Part shown: positions 1 to 8,898 of the stretch, in pieces
How positions within the stretch are numbered: the stretch's first letter is position 1
How the letters are laid out: every line of letters starts with the position of its first letter
DNA from: Alphaproteobacteria bacterium
Lineage (GTDB): Bacteria > Pseudomonadota > Alphaproteobacteria > Puniceispirillales > Puniceispirillaceae
Direction: 5' to 3'
DNA: 64,000 nt
Assembly: GCA_016779005.1 (NCBI GenBank)
Contig: JADHOL010000004.1
Span: 1 to 64,000, forward strand
Program-made: the position numbers and the translations under genes
Notes under the pieces: generated by a model
Told to the model about the DNA's origin: nothing
The model's input: only the letters and a program-made list of their open reading frames with translations
Database searches by the model: none

Positions 1-246
1 GCAATACAACAAGTCGTCTCATTTGCAGTAGCAGATAAATCTTATGGAGAAGAGATTGGTGTTGCGGTGGTACTCGATGAGGGACAATCTCTCTCAGAGA
101 GAGATTTGAAATCCTATGCAAATGAGAAGTTAGCAAAATTCAAAATTCCAAAGCATATTTGTTTTGTAGAAGAAATTCCAAAAGGGGCTACAGGTAAAAT
201 GCAGCGCATTGGTCTTGCGAAGAAACTTGGTTTAGAGGCTGATTAA
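1..246 (+). CDS. acyl-CoA synthetase (AMP-forming), C-terminal fragment
   Basis: This is the last 81 codons of a gene that begins before the window. It reads as the C-terminal lid domain of the ANL (acyl-CoA ligase) superfamily. The hinge-proximal part contains GEEIGVAVVL, and the end carries IPKGATGKMQR, which matches the A10 motif whose lysine contacts the acyl-adenylate. Members convert a carboxylic acid, ATP and CoA to acyl-CoA. The specificity-determining N-terminal domain is outside the window, so the substrate cannot be told. Its stop codon overlaps the start of the next gene (TAATG), so the two are probably co-translated. Confidence 0.88.
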   Translation, partial: AIQQVVSFAVADKSYGEEIGVAVVLDEGQSLSERDLKSYANEKLAKFKIPKHICFVEEIPKGATGKMQRIGLAKKLGLEAD

Positions 247-1238
247 TGACTTCAAAAATATGTATCTTCGGGGCGGGTGCTATTGGCGGATATTTGGCTG
301 CTTGTTTGCATGATGCTGGAGCAGATGTTTCTCTTATTGCAAGGGGGCCACATCTCAACGCTATAAAAGAAAACGGTTTGAAGCTTGAAATTAATGGGGA
401 AATGCGCTCTTTAAAGCTAAACGCAAGTGATAAACCAGCAGATTTTGGTCGACAAGATTATGTTATCATAGCCCTTAAGGCGCATGGCATCACCCATATT
501 ACTGAAACAATTCAACCTTTGCTTGACCCCGATACGGCTGTTGTATCTGCTGTAAATGGACTACCATGGTGGTATTTTTACAAAGCTAATACAGACACAG
601 AACTAGATGATAAACCTCTGATGTCTGTTGACCCAGAAGCAAGTATTTGGAATAAGATAGGTCCAGAAAGAGCAATTGGCTGTGTTGTATATCCAGCCTG
701 TGAAATCAGTAAACCTGGAACAATCACACATATTGAGGGAAATCGCATTTCACTTGGTGAGCCAAGCGGCGAAAGTACAGAAAGACTTAAAACTTTATCA
801 GATTTAATGATTAAGGGAGGTCTCAAAGCGCCGCAAAAAAAGCGGATACGAGACGAGATTTGGATAAAACTATGGGGTAATTGCTCTTTTAATCCTGTTA
901 GTGCGCTTACTGGTGCATCTCTAGATAAAATTGCAGAAGACCCAGACACACGAAAATTGGTTGCTGAAATAATGAGTGAATGCAAACAGGTGGGTGAGGC
1001 ACTATCAATACGATTTGCTGTATCAATTGAAGACAGAATTAATGGTGCAGGTAAAATTATTGGTCATAAGCCATCTACTCGGCAGGATATTGAAATGGGT
1101 CGTCCATTGGAAATAGACCCGCTTGTTACTGCGTTGATTGAAATTGCAAATCAACTTCAAATTGATACGCCAAGTCTAGCAGGTGTCACTGCACTGTTAA
1201 AATTACAGGCAAGAACATTAGGATTATATTCATCTTAA
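246..1238 (+). CDS. ketopantoate reductase-like (PanE/ApbA family) dehydrogenase
   Basis: The protein has 330 residues, about the usual family length. It opens with a Rossmann dinucleotide motif GAGAIGG at residues 9-15. A VNGLPWWYF segment lies near residue 103, and a KLWGNCSFNPVSALTGA segment near residue 210 matches the C-terminal ApbA domain that holds the catalytic lysine. The family reduces 2-dehydropantoate with NADPH, but many paralogues act on other 2-oxo or 3-oxo acids. The start overlaps the acyl-CoA ligase stop by one base, which suggests a catabolic role rather than pantothenate synthesis. A second, diverged family member lies at 58892-59914, so true panE function cannot be assigned to either from sequence alone. 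Confidence 0.82.
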   Translation: MTSKICIFGAGAIGGYLAACLHDAGADVSLIARGPHLNAIKENGLKLEINGEMRSLKLNASDKPADFGRQDYVIIALKAHGITHITETIQPLLDPDTAVVSAVNGLPWWYFYKANTDTELDDKPLMSVDPEASIWNKIGPERAIGCVVYPACEISKPGTITHIEGNRISLGEPSGESTERLKTLSDLMIKGGLKAPQKKRIRDEIWIKLWGNCSFNPVSALTGASLDKIAEDPDTRKLVAEIMSECKQVGEALSIRFAVSIEDRINGAGKIIGHKPSTRQDIEMGRPLEIDPLVTALIEIANQLQIDTPSLAGVTALLKLQARTLGLYSS

Positions 1239-1273
1239 AAGACTGAATATTGCATAGTTATTTATAATTTTCA

Positions 1274-2041
1274 TCAAGAAAATATTAGGGGTATGGCGCC
1301 AAGATAAATAAGTCTGATCGCGAGGAAAATAAGAGTTAATTTAACTAATTTAGCAATCAATTCATTTTTTAATTTATACATTATTTTTACCCCTAAATAG
1401 GTACCTAACATGCCTGCTAAAATAGCTAAGGTCATTAGCGGTAGATAATGCAAATAGTTAAAACCTAGCAGCCAAAATACAATAACTTTCAGCCCGTGCT
1501 GCACAGCTAATACTAATCCAAGGGTAGCAACAAACGCTTTTGGTTCTATTGAAAATGAGTTTAACATAGCCGCTACCATTGGCGCTGTCCCGCCAATAAT
1601 AAAACTAAGAACCATGGAAATGGTTGAGCCAATAAATAAATAGCGTTTAGACAGAGTAGGTATTTTTCCTATTACCGATATTAGAACGAAAACACCTATA
1701 CTTATTTTTAAAATAGGGGCTGGCAGATTTACAACAAATACCATGCTTATCCCTGTACCAACTAGGAAACCTAAAATAAAACTGCGTAGCACAGGTGTAT
1801 GAAAATCACGCGTTAACATAGCTCGCCATAAATTATTCCAAGTTTGCAAAAAACCATGTACTGGAATAACAGCCGTAATTGGCAGAATTGATGCATAGAA
1901 TATTAATAAAAAAAGTCCTCCACCAATGCCGACAACACCACTAAAAAAAGACGTAAAAAAAGCAATGCTTATAAGCGATGCTATTTGAAATGAACTCAAT
2001 TCAGTGGGAAATGGGATAAGAGAAAATAACGTCTGATCCAA
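1274..2041 (-). CDS. TauE/SafE family membrane permease
   Basis: A 255-residue, very hydrophobic protein with about eight predicted membrane segments. The glycine-rich GVVGIGGGLFLL in the first segment (about residues 36-47) is the hallmark of the TauE/SafE (DUF81) family, which exports or moves sulfite, sulfoacetate and other anions across the inner membrane. The start is a TTG, with AGGGA about ten bases upstream. It lies 100 bases downstream of tctB on the same strand and may be read through from that operon. The TauE label alone does not establish a sulfur substrate. The link to the HpsN-like gene at 54239 is only suggestive. Confidence 0.8.
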   Translation of the reverse strand: MDQTLFSLIPFPTELSSFQIASLISIAFFTSFFSGVVGIGGGLFLLIFYASILPITAVIPVHGFLQTWNNLWRAMLTRDFHTPVLRSFILGFLVGTGISMVFVVNLPAPILKISIGVFVLISVIGKIPTLSKRYLFIGSTISMVLSFIIGGTAPMVAAMLNSFSIEPKAFVATLGLVLAVQHGLKVIVFWLLGFNYLHYLPLMTLAILAGMLGTYLGVKIMYKLKNELIAKLVKLTLIFLAIRLIYLGAIPLIFS

Positions 2042-2141
2042 GAATTTAAATCCCTATGAGGTATCTGTTTATTTTCATTATTACAATCAAGAGCAAGAAA
2101 CGCTCTTATCATCCATATAGTTGGAATATAGTTGGTATTAC

Positions 2142-2624
2142 TTAACCAAATAAACGTGATTCTGGAAATGGAACATAGAATATGTGGGTAAATACAACAT
2201 AAGCAACTAAACAGCTGATAAGCGCCACAAGCAATGACTTAATAATTGTTTTTGGCGTTTTATCTGGATTAAAATAAGCAATAGATGTCCATAAAAGAGC
2301 TAAGCTAGCAATCCAAAATCCAAAGGCATATAAGAGTAACAGGAATATGAAAATAAATAGTGAAAAAAAGCTCACATGAATAATGGATGGCACTTGATCA
2401 GTTTCTATTTCTAAATCTGAAACTATTGTTCCAGAAACAATTTTTAGGACGGATTTAATCAGAAAAAATAATGTTATGCCAAATAAAGAAAATGTTGCCA
2501 TTAGAGGAAACACCCAATCTTTTGCATTAGCTCCGGAACCAGAATAAAAAATAAATGAGATTCCTAACAATAGAATGGTTGTTATCACATCACTATCTTT
2601 TAATATCTTGGGTATTTGAGGCAT
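2142..2624 (-). CDS. tctB: tripartite tricarboxylate transporter small membrane subunit, TctB family
   Basis: A 160-residue protein with four hydrophobic segments (about residues 14-30, 38-60, 85-118 and 131-150), matching the size and topology of TctB, the small membrane subunit of TTT-family secondary transporters. It lies 39 bases downstream of tctA. The order on this strand is tctC, tctA, tctB, whereas C-B-A is the commoner arrangement. Sequence conservation in this subunit is low, so the call leans on neighbours and topology. The start ATG is preceded by AAAGAGTGA. Confidence 0.85.
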   Translation of the reverse strand: MPQIPKILKDSDVITTILLLGISFIFYSGSGANAKDWVFPLMATFSLFGITLFFLIKSVLKIVSGTIVSDLEIETDQVPSIIHVSFFSLFIFIFLLLLYAFGFWIASLALLWTSIAYFNPDKTPKTIIKSLLVALISCLVAYVVFTHIFYVPFPESRLFG

Positions 2625-2663
2625 TGTTTGTCACTCTTTAAAAATCTTATTTATCAAAATTAC

Positions 2664-4157
2664 TTACGCTAGTTTCGCAGCTCTTCTGGCTTTGAAGCGA
2701 GATAAGGCTACCGCTGTAATAGATAGTATGGAAAGGCTTATTAGCGTAATATTAATGGTTCCGCTGAAGAATATTTTTTGAACCCCAACAGCATCAGAAA
2801 TATATAATGCCTGCACTAGCGATGGCTCGATGATTGGCCCAAGAATAAAGCCTAAGCCAATTGGACCCGGGTGAAACCCTAATCTTCGAGCAAGGAATAC
2901 AAAAATACCTATGGCTAACATTAAATAAACATCAAAGATATTATTTCGTATGGCATAGGCTCCTATAATAGCTAGAAACATGATAAGAGGAGCCAGTAGG
3001 CGAAGGGGAATTTTTATTACTTTCACAAGTAAAGGTGTTGCAAGCAAACCAACGAAAAATACAACTATCCCGGCTATAAACATGGACCATCCAAAAGAAT
3101 ATACTAGAACGCCATCCGTTGCGAATAATTCAGGGCCAGGATTTAGACCCCTTAGCATTAATGCGCCTGCTATTACTGCAGCTGGAGATGAGCCTGGTAC
3201 GCCAAGAGTAACTAGCGGTATCATAGCAGCAGGTGCAGCCGAATTATTGGCAATTTCAGATGCGGTCACACCATGTATGTTACCTTTTCCAAACTTGGTC
3301 TTATCCTTACTCCAGCGGACAGCTTCATTATAGGATACGATGGCAGCAATAGGACTTCCCGCTCCTGGAAGTATTCCGATAAAGCTTCCTATAGATGCAG
3401 AACGCAAAAAGTGAATGGGTTTTGATAACACCTTAATCATTGTTTTTAAGATGACGCCTTTTTCTGCTCGATATTCAGCAATATATTCTTGTTTTCTAAG
3501 GCCTAAAACCATAGACAAAACTTGTGGAACAGCAAAAACGCCAATTAGAGCAGCAACAAGTGATACCCCGCCCCGAAGCTCTGGAATGTTCATTGTAAAA
3601 CGATTAAGCTCGGTTGCATGGCTGATGCCGATGCAACTTATCAATAATCCGATGGCACCGCCAGCCAAGCCCTTCAAGATAGAATCACCAGCGAGACTTC
3701 CGATAATGGTAAGTGCAAAAATACCCAGCCAGAAAAACTCTGGCGGCCCAAATTTTAAGGCAATTGATATCATTGGCCAAGCAAGTAAAAGGTAACAAGC
3801 CGCGCCAAACATAGTGCCAAGAGCGGAGCTAAAGCAGGCTGCAACGATGGCTTCCTGTCCCCTTCCTTGTTTAACCATTGGGTGACCATCAAAAGCTGTG
3901 GCCATGGCAGCAGGAGTTCCTGGTGTGTTAACAAGACAAGCTGGAATTGCATCTGAAAACATTGCACAGACATAGAGTCCACCTAGCATAGCAATACCTT
4001 CCCCAGTTGGTAGGGCAAATGTAAAAGGCACCAATAGTGCCGTCCCCATAGTTGCTGTCAGTCCAGGTAACGTTCCAACGATTAGACCCAGCAAGATACC
4101 AATAGTCATATACATTAAATAAGAAGGGCTTAAAGCTATGAACAATGCTTCAATCAT
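2664..4157 (-). CDS. tctA: tripartite tricarboxylate transporter large permease, TctA family
   Basis: A 497-residue integral membrane protein with about eleven or twelve hydrophobic segments. The N-terminal GILLGLIVGTLPGLTATMG (residues 20-38) is the family signature of TctA, and a second glycine/proline-rich stretch (FIGILPGAGSP, near residue 260) is the matching motif of the second half. TctA forms the translocation channel of an ion-driven importer that receives its substrate from the periplasmic TctC protein. An upstream ACGGAGC supports the start. Substrate within the family ranges from citrate and tartrate to aromatic acids and cannot be read here. Confidence 0.93.
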   Translation of the reverse strand: MIEALFIALSPSYLMYMTIGILLGLIVGTLPGLTATMGTALLVPFTFALPTGEGIAMLGGLYVCAMFSDAIPACLVNTPGTPAAMATAFDGHPMVKQGRGQEAIVAACFSSALGTMFGAACYLLLAWPMISIALKFGPPEFFWLGIFALTIIGSLAGDSILKGLAGGAIGLLISCIGISHATELNRFTMNIPELRGGVSLVAALIGVFAVPQVLSMVLGLRKQEYIAEYRAEKGVILKTMIKVLSKPIHFLRSASIGSFIGILPGAGSPIAAIVSYNEAVRWSKDKTKFGKGNIHGVTASEIANNSAAPAAMIPLVTLGVPGSSPAAVIAGALMLRGLNPGPELFATDGVLVYSFGWSMFIAGIVVFFVGLLATPLLVKVIKIPLRLLAPLIMFLAIIGAYAIRNNIFDVYLMLAIGIFVFLARRLGFHPGPIGLGFILGPIIEPSLVQALYISDAVGVQKIFFSGTINITLISLSILSITAVALSRFKARRAAKLA

Positions 4158-4232
4158 TTTCAGAGAGCTCCGTAGGTAAAAATACTACTAGTTGATGTTT
4201 AATTTATCTTTTTAGTTAGGTGCTTTTTGTTG

Positions 4233-4265
4233 GAACACTAGCAACTTAAAAAATTGCTAGTGTTC
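4233..4265 (-). terminator. strong intercistronic hairpin between tctC and tctA
   Basis: A perfect 12-bp inverted repeat (GAACACTAGCAA and TTGCTAGTGTTC) around a nine-base A-rich loop lies between tctC (upstream on this strand) and tctA. No uninterrupted U-tract follows on the minus strand, so it fits an mRNA-stabilising 3' hairpin or partial terminator more than a full terminator. Such hairpins commonly let the binding protein be made in excess over the permease; that role here is inference. Confidence 0.6.
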
Positions 4266-4291
4266 AAAATTTTAAGAGGGCTACTTAATGC

Positions 4292-5218
4292 TTACTCATA
4301 TGCCTTAATTTGCGCATCCATAAACGCATTTACTTCATCTATGGTTTGAATAATCGTGTTGTAACCGGCTTTTCCTAATGTATCAGCAACAGATGGGTCG
4401 GAAGCTGCTTCGTTAAGAGCTGCATTTAATGTAGCAACTATATCAGCAGGTGTGCCTGGAGGGGCCATGATTCCCCATGTTGTCACATAACTCCATTCTG
4501 GCTCAAAGGGAACACCTTTTAGAGTTCCCACCTCTTGGGTGCCTGCAACTACAAGCGCATCAACAATTGAGCTATGCTTGGTTGCGTGATTTGAAGCAGT
4601 CATGCCAGCGTCAACGTGCGAGCCTGCAAGCATAGGCATCATTTTACCAACGCCGCCTGAAACAGGAACATAAGTTGTCTCAATACCAAGAATATCAGCT
4701 AATGCACCCCATCTATCAGCACCTGTTCCACCAACTCCTGCAACGGTTAGCATGCCTGGCTTTTCTTTAGCAGCTGCAACGAACGCATCTAGAGACTTAT
4801 ATGGGCTATCCTTTGGAACCATCAGGGCACCGACAGCAGACTCAGTCATTCCAATATATTCAAAATCACCAGGCTTATAGCCAACACCATCGCCTTTAGA
4901 TGAGAGTATAACGTTTGGAACAACAACGTTAGAGATTGTATAGCCATCTGGCTTAGAGCGATGCAATTCACTAAAACCAACAGCGCCGCCGCCGCCAGTT
5001 TTGTAGACGATGCGAACATTTACGCCTAATGCCTTTTCAAGTCCAGGCTGTAATCTTCTTGCCATTTGGTCAGAACCGCCACCTGGTGAATAAGGCACGA
5101 TAAAAGTGATGTCTTTTTCTGGATAATCCGCAAAAGCTATGTTTGCGGTAAAAGCCATTGACATACCTACAAAAGTAGCCAGTGCACCTTTGAAAATAGT
5201 TTCTAATTTAATTTTCAT
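4292..5218 (-). CDS. tctC: TctC/Bug family periplasmic solute-binding protein
   Basis: A 308-residue exported protein. Residues 1-30 form a signal peptide (basic start, hydrophobic core, AFA cleavage site). The mature part begins DYPEKDITFIVPYSPGGGSD, the typical first strand and ligand-loop PGGGSD of the Bug/TctC family. I place the start at 5218 because AAGGAGGAAATT precedes that ATG, while a longer in-frame reading to 5284 adds 22 residues before the signal peptide and has no such site. It binds a carboxylated ligand in the periplasm and passes it to TctAB. The ligand is unknown. A 12-bp hairpin follows the gene. Confidence 0.92.
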   Translation of the reverse strand: MKIKLETIFKGALATFVGMSMAFTANIAFADYPEKDITFIVPYSPGGGSDQMARRLQPGLEKALGVNVRIVYKTGGGGAVGFSELHRSKPDGYTISNVVVPNVILSSKGDGVGYKPGDFEYIGMTESAVGALMVPKDSPYKSLDAFVAAAKEKPGMLTVAGVGGTGADRWGALADILGIETTYVPVSGGVGKMMPMLAGSHVDAGMTASNHATKHSSIVDALVVAGTQEVGTLKGVPFEPEWSYVTTWGIMAPPGTPADIVATLNAALNEAASDPSVADTLGKAGYNTIIQTIDEVNAFMDAQIKAYE

Positions 5219-5376
5219 AATTTCCTCCTTGTGAAAAATTAATTTTTCAATGGTAATGCTAAAAAAATTTAATTGTAAAGTCATTTAAGCATTAATTTAT
5301 TTAATGCAGATTATAATTTAAATTAATGCGTTCCAAAGCTTACAACACGAATAATTATCGATAATTCAGAGAGTTA

Positions 5377-5399
5377 GAGCATAGAATCTAATTATGCTC
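5377..5399 (-). terminator. hairpin over the end of the cupin gene
   Basis: A 7-bp perfect inverted repeat (GAGCATA/TATGCTC) with a nine-base loop that contains the cupin stop codon on the minus strand. There is no poly-U run, so termination is uncertain; it may stabilise the 3' end of the short cupin transcript. Confidence 0.35.
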
Positions 5400-5783
5400 A
5401 TTCAATTTCCTAGTTATCTCATCTAAATTAGCTATAGGCTGATAATCTTCACTGAGTCCGCCAGAACCGGCAGGACTTTTACAGGTAAAAAATCTACATT
5501 TATCATTTAAAAGTCGGATACCATGTACGGTGTTTCTAGGAATATAAATTAAGTCTCCAGCAGAAGCCGTTTCCACTGCTTCCCCCATTAGCACAGCTAA
5601 ACTACCTTCGAGCAAATAAATCCATTGCTCATCATTAGGATGATAATGAGGCGGTGGAGCATCACCCTCATAATAGGTAACTAGGCCAGCTTTTATTAAT
5701 TCACCCCCATATTGTATCATACTGATGTGTGGCCTTTTTACGTCCGGTGTTTCTTTCATCTCGTTCGCTTTATAAATTGGCAT
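5388..5783 (-). CDS. cupin-domain protein
   Basis: A 131-residue single-domain cupin. Motif 1 contains His46, His48 and Glu52 (PPPHYHPNDEQWIYLLEG) and motif 2 has His87 (PRNTVHG), giving the full 3-His/1-Glu metal site. The GDLIYIPRNTVHG stretch is typical of small RmlC-like cupins that act as dioxygenases, isomerases or ligand sensors. It sits 169 bases upstream of tctC on the same strand and divergent from the LVIVD gene at 5956, so it may belong to catabolism of the TctABC substrate. No specific reaction can be assigned. Confidence 0.8.
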   Translation of the reverse strand: MPIYKANEMKETPDVKRPHISMIQYGGELIKAGLVTYYEGDAPPPHYHPNDEQWIYLLEGSLAVLMGEAVETASAGDLIYIPRNTVHGIRLLNDKCRFFTCKSPAGSGGLSEDYQPIANLDEITRKLNEHN

Positions 5784-5880
5784 GAGAGCCTCCCTGTTTT
5801 TTTAGAAGAATGTATTTTTTTATTTGAAACTAAATTGCAGAAACTTTCAATTTATAATCACTTAACTCCAATTTTATAAA

Positions 5881-5909
5881 TTGACAGTCGTAATATGCGC
5901 TGTCTAAAT
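5881..5909 (+). promoter_or_regulatory. candidate promoter with overlapping inverted repeat
   Basis: In the cupin/LVIVD divergent gap a consensus -35 TTGACA (5881-5886) is followed, after 16 bases, by TCTAAA (5903-5908; four of six matches to TATAAT), oriented toward the gene at 5956. A GACAG...CTGTC inverted repeat with a 12-base spacer (5883-5904) overlaps both elements and could be an operator. This was read by eye and is not experimentally supported. Confidence 0.4.
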
Positions 5910-5955
5910 CAAACGGTAACTAAATAATATTTTTGATGAAAATTTGGACAAAAAA

Positions 5956-7188
5956 ATGAGTAATGGCCTGATAAAAAACATGAAACTTCTCGCACATAAT
6001 ACCTTAAACGGGTTTGGCGGTGTAGGTGAGGGCATGTCAATGCAGGTTGCAAAAGATGGAAGACGTATCCTTTGGATTGCTCATGAAGGACCCCCGAAAA
6101 ACTTTTCAGGCGTAGATGTCACAGACCCAAGAAACCCCAAAGTAATATGCCAAACTGAATTAAAACACGGTAACATGAGATCTAATTCCCTGGAGGTTTG
6201 CGGAGATATTCTAGCGGTTGCCTACCAGGTTTATCAGCTAGGATTGCCTGAGGCAGGTGTGGAGCTATTTGATATCAGCCAGCCTGAATCACCGCGCTCC
6301 ATTAATTTTTATTCAACTGCTGGGCCACATTCCAGAGGCGTACATTGCTTGTGGTTTGTAGATGGGGAATATATTCATATGGCTAGTGGTGCGCCTGATT
6401 TTACACCGAAGCACCCGCGAGATGATCAGATTTATCAGATAATTGATGTCAGAAATCCGACCAAAATGACAGAGGCTGGCAGATGGTGGATGCCTGGAAC
6501 AAAAAAAGAAGATGATGAGCCAATGCCAGACAGGATTATTCCGGAACCGCTGGAAAATTTACGTGGCGGAGATGCATTTAGACTCCATAATGCTAATGTG
6601 TATCCCTCACATCCAAATAGAGCCTATCTTGGATATATTGATGGGGGCGCCTTTATTCTGGATATTGAAGATAAAAGTAACCCAAAAATTGTCTCTCACT
6701 GGTCACCTCACAATCCCTATCCTGGTTTTACCCATACCGTAATGCCGTTATTTGATAGAGGCTTAATTATAGTGAGTGATGAGTGTATCAAAGATGATGG
6801 TGCGGATTGGCCAAAGCTTACATGGATTTTGGATGCTCGCAACGAGCAGAACCTAGTGCCAATTAGCACATTACCGCTTCCACCTGTTGAAGAATATATC
6901 CAAAAAGGAGGGCGTTTTGGCTCTCATAATGTGCATGAAAACAGACCAGGCCCTTCGTTTCATAGTGAAGAGATAATAATTGGCTGTTTCTTTAATGCGG
7001 GCATTAGGGTCTATGATATTAAAAACCCATACCAACCTGAAACAATTGCTTATTTTGTTCCTGAAGGCCCAGAGAATTCAAGGGTGCCAGCAATTCAGAT
7101 GAATGAGGTATATGCAGATGAAAATGGAATTATATATGCTGGCGATAGATGGTCTGGCGGGTTGTATATACTAGAATTAGATATCTGA
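5956..7188 (+). CDS. LVIVD-repeat beta-propeller protein
   Basis: About 410 residues. Repeated blades of the type GVDVTDPRNPKVI, LFDISQPESPRSI, IIDVRNPTKMTE, ILDIEDKSNPKIV and VYDIKNPYQPETI place it with LVIVD-repeat proteins, predicted to fold as a beta-propeller. No signal peptide is visible, so it should be cytoplasmic. I prefer the ATG at 5956 over an in-frame TTG at 5944; neither has a strong ribosome-binding site. The GMC flavoenzyme gene starts 19 bases after its stop, so the two are probably one operon and the propeller may be an enzyme (lactonase-like) or a partner of the oxidoreductase. Exact function unknown. Confidence 0.75.
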   Translation: MSNGLIKNMKLLAHNTLNGFGGVGEGMSMQVAKDGRRILWIAHEGPPKNFSGVDVTDPRNPKVICQTELKHGNMRSNSLEVCGDILAVAYQVYQLGLPEAGVELFDISQPESPRSINFYSTAGPHSRGVHCLWFVDGEYIHMASGAPDFTPKHPRDDQIYQIIDVRNPTKMTEAGRWWMPGTKKEDDEPMPDRIIPEPLENLRGGDAFRLHNANVYPSHPNRAYLGYIDGGAFILDIEDKSNPKIVSHWSPHNPYPGFTHTVMPLFDRGLIIVSDECIKDDGADWPKLTWILDARNEQNLVPISTLPLPPVEEYIQKGGRFGSHNVHENRPGPSFHSEEIIIGCFFNAGIRVYDIKNPYQPETIAYFVPEGPENSRVPAIQMNEVYADENGIIYAGDRWSGGLYILELDI

Positions 7189-7207
7189 TTATTGGGAAAA
7201 TAGGGAG

Positions 7208-8833
7208 ATGGGGCAAAATATATCTCAAAATAGATCTAAGGTAGATTTTATTATTGTTGGCGGTGGTAGTGCTGGATGTGTTTTGGCGAATAGACTGACA
7301 GATGCGACTTCCCATAATGTATTACTAATAGAGGCAGGCCCGCAAGATACTAACCCTTGGATACATATTCCTATCGGATATGGGAAAAATTTTCGTAACC
7401 CAGCAATTAACTGGATGTTTCAAACAGAACCTGGCAAGAGATGGGTTAAAACACCTGTTCCAACTCCGCGTGGAAAAGTAATAGGGGGGTCAAGCTCTAT
7501 AAACGGAATGGTCTATATGCGGGGCAACCAAGATGACTTTAATCACTGGCAACAGCTCGGAAATGCAGGCTGGGGTTTTGATGATGTTCTGCCCTACTTT
7601 AAAAAATCAGAGAATCAACAAAGAGGAGAAGGGCCGTATCACGCCGTTGGCGGGCCTTTATGGGTAAGTGATCCTGCCCAAACCCATCCAATAGCACAAG
7701 CCTATATAAAGGCAGGATTGCAGGCAGGCTATGACTATAACCCTGATTTTAACGCAAATAAGCAAGAAGGGTTTGGCCCTATTCAATGGACTACTAAAAA
7801 GGGCAGGCGGTCTAGTGCTGCAACTGCCTATTTAAAACCAGCCAAAGCGCGCCGTAATTTAACCATCATATCCAATGCACAGGTTCACAAGTTAATTTTT
7901 GAAGGTAGTAGAGCTATTGGTTTGGAATATGAAACCTCTGGCAACCGCCACATAGTGTACGCCAATAATGAAATTTTAATGTCTGCTGGTGCTATTCACT
8001 CTCCTCAAATACTTCAATTATCAGGGGTTGGAGATGCAGCAGAATTGCAACAGCTTGGCATACCGGTTATCGCAGATTTGAAAGGGGTGGGTCAAAATCT
8101 ACAAGATCATGTAAATGCCCCTCTTTTGTATAAAACCAATCTGCCAGTAACGGCGAATAGCTTGTATCATAATCCGTTACGCAAAATAACCGAGGGTCTT
8201 AAATATATCTTCTCGCGCACCGGCATGCTTGCTATGGGCGCGTGTTATTCAGGTGGATATATAAAAGTTCAGCCAGAGGCCGCTAATCCAGATATCCAAG
8301 CGTTGCTGTTATTATTTAGCACTGAAGATTTGGGCGGAGTGCCACATAAATTTGATGGGGTTACGGTTAATGTAGCCTTGATGCGCCCTGAAAGCCGAGG
8401 TTATGTTAAAGCAATCGATAGCCACATTTCAACACCGCCGATAATTCAGCCAAATTATCTAGAAGCTAAATCAGATCGCGATACTCTGGTGGCAGGGATG
8501 AATGAAATTCGCAGAATAATAAAGCAACCTGCATTATCAGATAATATCCTTACAGAATATAGTCCTACAGCAGACATACAAAGCTATGATGATTGTTTGG
8601 ATTTTATTTGCAAGCGGGCAAGAACTTCTTATCATCCTGTTGGAACATGCAAAATGGGTCAGGATAATATGTCGGTTGTAGATGAGCGATTAAGAGTAAG
8701 GACGCTGTCTGGATTAAGAGTTATTGATGCATCTATAATGCCGACAATTACGTCTGGAAATACTAACGCGCCAACAATTATGATTGCTGAAAAGGCAGCA
8801 GATATGATTTTATCTGAATATGGGGCAGGCTGA
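7208..8833 (+). CDS. GMC-family FAD-dependent alcohol/choline dehydrogenase-like oxidoreductase
   Basis: A 541-residue GMC oxidoreductase of the BetA-like bacterial group. The FAD-binding GGGSAG motif is at residues 18-23, the first GMC signature ([18 protein letters not shown]) near residue 90, and the C-terminal SYHPVGTCKMG contains the catalytic histidine. These enzymes oxidise primary or secondary alcohols, passing electrons to quinone or oxygen. The protein ends with the usual IDASIMPTITSGNTNAPTIM segment, so it is full length. Its position between the LVIVD gene and an aldo/keto reductase suggests a sugar- or polyol-oxidising module. A second GMC enzyme is at 13526-15178. Confidence 0.92.
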   Translation: MGQNISQNRSKVDFIIVGGGSAGCVLANRLTDATSHNVLLIEAGPQDTNPWIHIPIGYGKNFRNPAINWMFQTEPGKRWVKTPVPTPRGKVIGGSSSINGMVYMRGNQDDFNHWQQLGNAGWGFDDVLPYFKKSENQQRGEGPYHAVGGPLWVSDPAQTHPIAQAYIKAGLQAGYDYNPDFNANKQEGFGPIQWTTKKGRRSSAATAYLKPAKARRNLTIISNAQVHKLIFEGSRAIGLEYETSGNRHIVYANNEILMSAGAIHSPQILQLSGVGDAAELQQLGIPVIADLKGVGQNLQDHVNAPLLYKTNLPVTANSLYHNPLRKITEGLKYIFSRTGMLAMGACYSGGYIKVQPEAANPDIQALLLLFSTEDLGGVPHKFDGVTVNVALMRPESRGYVKAIDSHISTPPIIQPNYLEAKSDRDTLVAGMNEIRRIIKQPALSDNILTEYSPTADIQSYDDCLDFICKRARTSYHPVGTCKMGQDNMSVVDERLRVRTLSGLRVIDASIMPTITSGNTNAPTIMIAEKAADMILSEYGAG

Positions 8834-8898
8834 AAAGCCCGCTATATGGCGCGTAAAAATATAGAAAACGTAAAAGCGAAATAAAGAAGAGGATTAGG

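Noticed and set aside
3415-3795. Plus-strand open frame of 126 codons
   Set aside because: It is antisense to tctA, which is complete and well conserved.
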